Source: JAGLRQ01 sp965369805 (GTDB lineage: Bacteria; Auribacterota; UBA6266). Taken from it: a stretch of DNA of 7,077 bases. The notes beneath the pieces are model-generated. The model saw nothing but the letters and a program-made list of their open reading frames with translations. It searched no databases and was not told the DNA's origin. This document shows, piece by piece, positions 5,175-7,077 of this stretch. The position numbers and the translations under genes were made by a program. The stretch is taken from NCBI GenBank assembly GCA_965369805.1, contig CBDURG010000097.1:1-7077 (forward strand), written 5' to 3'. The first letter of the stretch is position 1. The number at the start of each line of letters is the position of its first letter.

Positions 5175-6707
5175 GTGAATACGAATCTTGTAGATCTTAT
5201 AAGGGCAAACGCATTATCTTTTGGCAGAAGGACGGCTGTCAGGTTTGAGAAAAGAAAAGTGTCCTACCGCAAGTTGGACGAACTGTCAGAAAAATTATCC
5301 ACAGGACTAAAAACACGCCTTGGAATATCCAAGAGTGACCGTGTTTGCGTTATGATGGGCAACTGCCTGGATTTTGTTATAAGCTATTTTGGCATTCTTA
5401 AAACGGGAGCGTGGGTGATACCCGTTAATACATTTCTTGTTGCGGAAGAAGTACGGTTTATTCTCGAAGATTCCAAATCTAAACTGGTTATTACCGATAA
5501 TAAACTTCTCAATGTGATGGAAGAGGCGGTAAAGGGCATGTCTAATCCTCCTGATATAATCCTTACAGGAGACAAAGAATCAAAAGATTTCATTTCACTT
5601 GATACTCTTTATGTGGATGGTTCACACACTGTTGCGGAAATTCATCCGGATGATATTGCGGTTTTGATATATACATCCGGAACGACCGGAGTTCCTAAAG
5701 GCGCAATGCTGACTCACAGAAATCTTGTTTCAAATGTAAAAGATTGTATAAAAGTCCTTAGAGTTACAAAAAGAGACAGAGGAATAGTACTTCTTCCCAT
5801 GTTCCATTCATTTACCCTGACTGTTTGTATGCTTACCCCTTTGATTGGAGGAGCATCATTTATTATATTAAAGTCGGTAAGGCCGTTTGATAAGGTTCTT
5901 AAAACGATAATTTTAAAGAGGATTACGAGTTTTGTTGGTATTCCTCAAGTATTCCATTTGCTCAGTGAGAAGAAGGTCCCCTGGCTGGTAAAAAAACTTC
6001 TTTCAATCCGGTTTTGTATTTCCGGTTCAGCTCCTTTGTCGGAAGAGGTATTGAAGAATTTTGAAAATAATACCGGTTTGCCTTTAATGGAGGGATACGG
6101 ACTTTCGGAAGCTTCGCCTGTCGTATCAGTTAATCCTCTTTATGGGACAAGAAAGGTAGGGTCAGTGGGGATTCCTCTTTCGAGCGTGGATGTTAAAATT
6201 GTTAATGACGAAGAAAAAGAGCTTCCATGCGGGGAGGAAGGTGAGATTATTGTCAAAGGCCCAAGTGTTATGAAAGGTTATTTTAACAAGCCGGAGGAAA
6301 CCTCAAAAGCAATCAAGGGGGACTGGCTTTTTACCGGAGATATAGGAAAGATAGACTCGGACAGATATCTTTACATCCTTGACAGGAAGAAAGATATGAT
6401 ACTTTCTCATGGGCTTAATGTATATCCCAGGGAAATTGAGCAGGTTCTTTACCAGCATCCTTCAATCAGGGATGCCGCTGTAATTGGCGTTAAGGATGTA
6501 CACAGGGGAGAGAAGGCCGTCGCATATGTTACGCTTAAGAAGGGCTTTAGCGCACAGCCCGGAGAGCTTGTAAAATTCTGCAAAGGGAAACTTGCTCCTT
6601 ATAAAATTCCTCATACTGTTAAAATTGCAACTGATCTTCCCAGAACACCTACAGGAAAGATATTAAAGAAAGATATAAAAAAAATGGCAGAAATTCGTGG
6701 ATCGTAG
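5175..6707 (+). CDS. Acyl-CoA synthetase (AMP-forming), long-chain fatty acid ligase type
   Basis: The 510-residue protein belongs to the ANL superfamily and activates a carboxylic acid, most likely a fatty acid, with ATP to an acyl-adenylate and then to acyl-CoA in the cytosol or at the membrane. Motifs are complete: the AMP-binding P-loop YTSGTTGVPKG (166-176), LPMFHSF (207-213), SGSAPLS (283-289), GYGLSEASP (307-315), TGD (387-389), the hinge DRKKDMI (403-409) followed by NVYPREIE (415-422), and the catalytic Lys495 in TPTGKILK. Motif style and length (E. coli FadD is somewhat longer) suggest a medium- or long-chain ligase; specificity is not readable. The start is GTG, with GGAAG (5160-5164) 10 bases upstream. 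It lies 17 bases after the micro-ORF and probably shares its transcript. Possible roles are fatty-acid scavenging or lipid remodelling. No terminator hairpin is evident downstream. Confidence 0.92.
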   Translation: MNTNLVDLIRANALSFGRRTAVRFEKRKVSYRKLDELSEKLSTGLKTRLGISKSDRVCVMMGNCLDFVISYFGILKTGAWVIPVNTFLVAEEVRFILEDSKSKLVITDNKLLNVMEEAVKGMSNPPDIILTGDKESKDFISLDTLYVDGSHTVAEIHPDDIAVLIYTSGTTGVPKGAMLTHRNLVSNVKDCIKVLRVTKRDRGIVLLPMFHSFTLTVCMLTPLIGGASFIILKSVRPFDKVLKTIILKRITSFVGIPQVFHLLSEKKVPWLVKKLLSIRFCISGSAPLSEEVLKNFENNTGLPLMEGYGLSEASPVVSVNPLYGTRKVGSVGIPLSSVDVKIVNDEEKELPCGEEGEIIVKGPSVMKGYFNKPEETSKAIKGDWLFTGDIGKIDSDRYLYILDRKKDMILSHGLNVYPREIEQVLYQHPSIRDAAVIGVKDVHRGEKAVAYVTLKKGFSAQPGELVKFCKGKLAPYKIPHTVKIATDLPRTPTGKILKKDIKKMAEIRGS

Positions 6708-6750
6708 TTTGTGAATGGTGAATCGCGAAAAACCGTTTCATGATATGCTG

Positions 6751-6779
6751 TTTACAAAATGCTATGTATGCGATACGAT
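6751..6779 (+). promoter_or_regulatory. Candidate sigma-70-type promoter for metX
   Basis: TTTACA (6751-6756) and TACGAT (6774-6779) are separated by 17 bases, a good -35/-10 arrangement about 50 bases before the metX start. The -10 box sits in GATACGATATACTAT, which resembles the repeats in the spacer before 4346, and an overlapping TATACT (6779-6784) is a second possible -10. The rest of the 121-base spacer has no ORF, no clear hairpin and no recognisable SAM riboswitch. Confidence 0.4.
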
Positions 6780-6828
6780 ATACTATCTTTCAGACACTAA
6801 AAACAAATATTGATAGGGAATTATAATA

Positions 6829-7077
6829 ATGAGTGAAAGTATTGGTTTAGTTAAAACTCAAAAGTGCAGATTTGATTCTTTCAAACTGGATTGCGGCAGG
6901 ACTTTGTCTCCGCTGGAAATTGCGTATGAAACCTATGGCAAACTTAATGATGATAAATCAAATGTGGTATTGATAGTACACGCGCTTTCCGGGGATGCGC
7001 ATGCGGCAGGCAAACACTCGCTTAAGGATAAAAAGCCTGGGTGGTGGGATATATTTGTCGGTCCCGGCAAGGGGATA
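6829..7077 (+). CDS. metX: Homoserine O-acetyltransferase, N-terminal part only
   Basis: The frame is open from the ATG to the window edge and gives 83 residues. MetX is a cytosolic alpha/beta-hydrolase-fold enzyme that transfers acetyl (in some members succinyl) from the CoA ester to homoserine, the first committed step of methionine synthesis. Diagnostic strings are LEIAYETYGKLN (29-40), HALSGDAHAAG (51-61), PGWWD (70-74) and GPGK (78-81), all in the usual order and spacing. The nucleophile Ser in GGSMGG and the Asp/His of the triad should lie beyond the window, with roughly 270-300 residues still to come. AGGGA (6815-6819) is a reasonable ribosome-binding site 9 bases before the start. It is separated from the acyl-CoA ligase by a 121-base spacer with its own candidate promoter, so it probably begins a new unit. 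Confidence 0.94.
   Translation, partial: MSESIGLVKTQKCRFDSFKLDCGRTLSPLEIAYETYGKLNDDKSNVVLIVHALSGDAHAAGKHSLKDKKPGWWDIFVGPGKGI

Noticed and set aside
6708..6828. SAM riboswitch or T-box leader before metX
   Set aside because: The spacer is only 121 bases, contains repeat-like GATAC sequence and a promoter-like pair, and shows no set of stems or conserved core typical of these elements.

Overview
The window is about 7 kb of AT-rich bacterial DNA with every gene on the + strand. It holds seven well-supported protein genes (two of them cut by the window ends), a small secreted-protein gene and a probable 38-residue secreted micro-ORF. Two signal-peptide proteins, a membrane metalloprotease and ordinary Shine-Dalgarno sites fit a Gram-negative-like bacterium. 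AT-rich codons and GATAC-rich intergenic repeats make me think of an uncultivated lineage such as Omnitrophota, but that is only a guess; nothing here fixes the taxon. I see no tRNA, rRNA, CRISPR array, transposase or phage gene.

Region 1 (1-820). The 3' three-quarters of an aldo/keto reductase gene ends at 693. A roughly 87-base GC-richer imperfect palindrome (713-799) follows; its inner hairpin looks like a rho-independent terminator.

Region 2 (821-4241). Four genes lie 9, 58 and 24 bases apart and look like one transcription unit: a 108-residue secreted protein with 11-residue periodicity; a class I KDPG/KDPGal-type aldolase; a DRE-TIM (HMG-CoA-lyase-like) aldolase; and a UxaB-like member of the long-chain mannitol dehydrogenase family. 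The class I aldolase has its catalytic residues. The other two enzymes keep their folds' signatures but have changed key positions: the DRE-TIM enzyme lacks the catalytic-base His of 4-hydroxy-2-oxovalerate aldolase, and the UxaB-like protein keeps the catalytic Lys but has Asp and Ser where the family has Asn and His. Together they suggest sugar-acid or 2-keto-acid metabolism with non-standard chemistry. This is the most interesting part of the window.

Region 3 (4242-6707). A 104-base spacer carries two exact copies of an 11-base repeat. It is followed by a polytopic membrane protein with an HELVH zinc-protease motif (M50-like), the micro-ORF overlapping its 3' end in another frame, and a full-length long-chain acyl-CoA ligase. 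These three are packed together and may be co-transcribed.

Region 4 (6708-7077). A 121-base spacer with a plausible sigma-70 promoter and more GATAC-type sequence leads into metX (homoserine O-acetyltransferase), of which only the first 83 codons are present.
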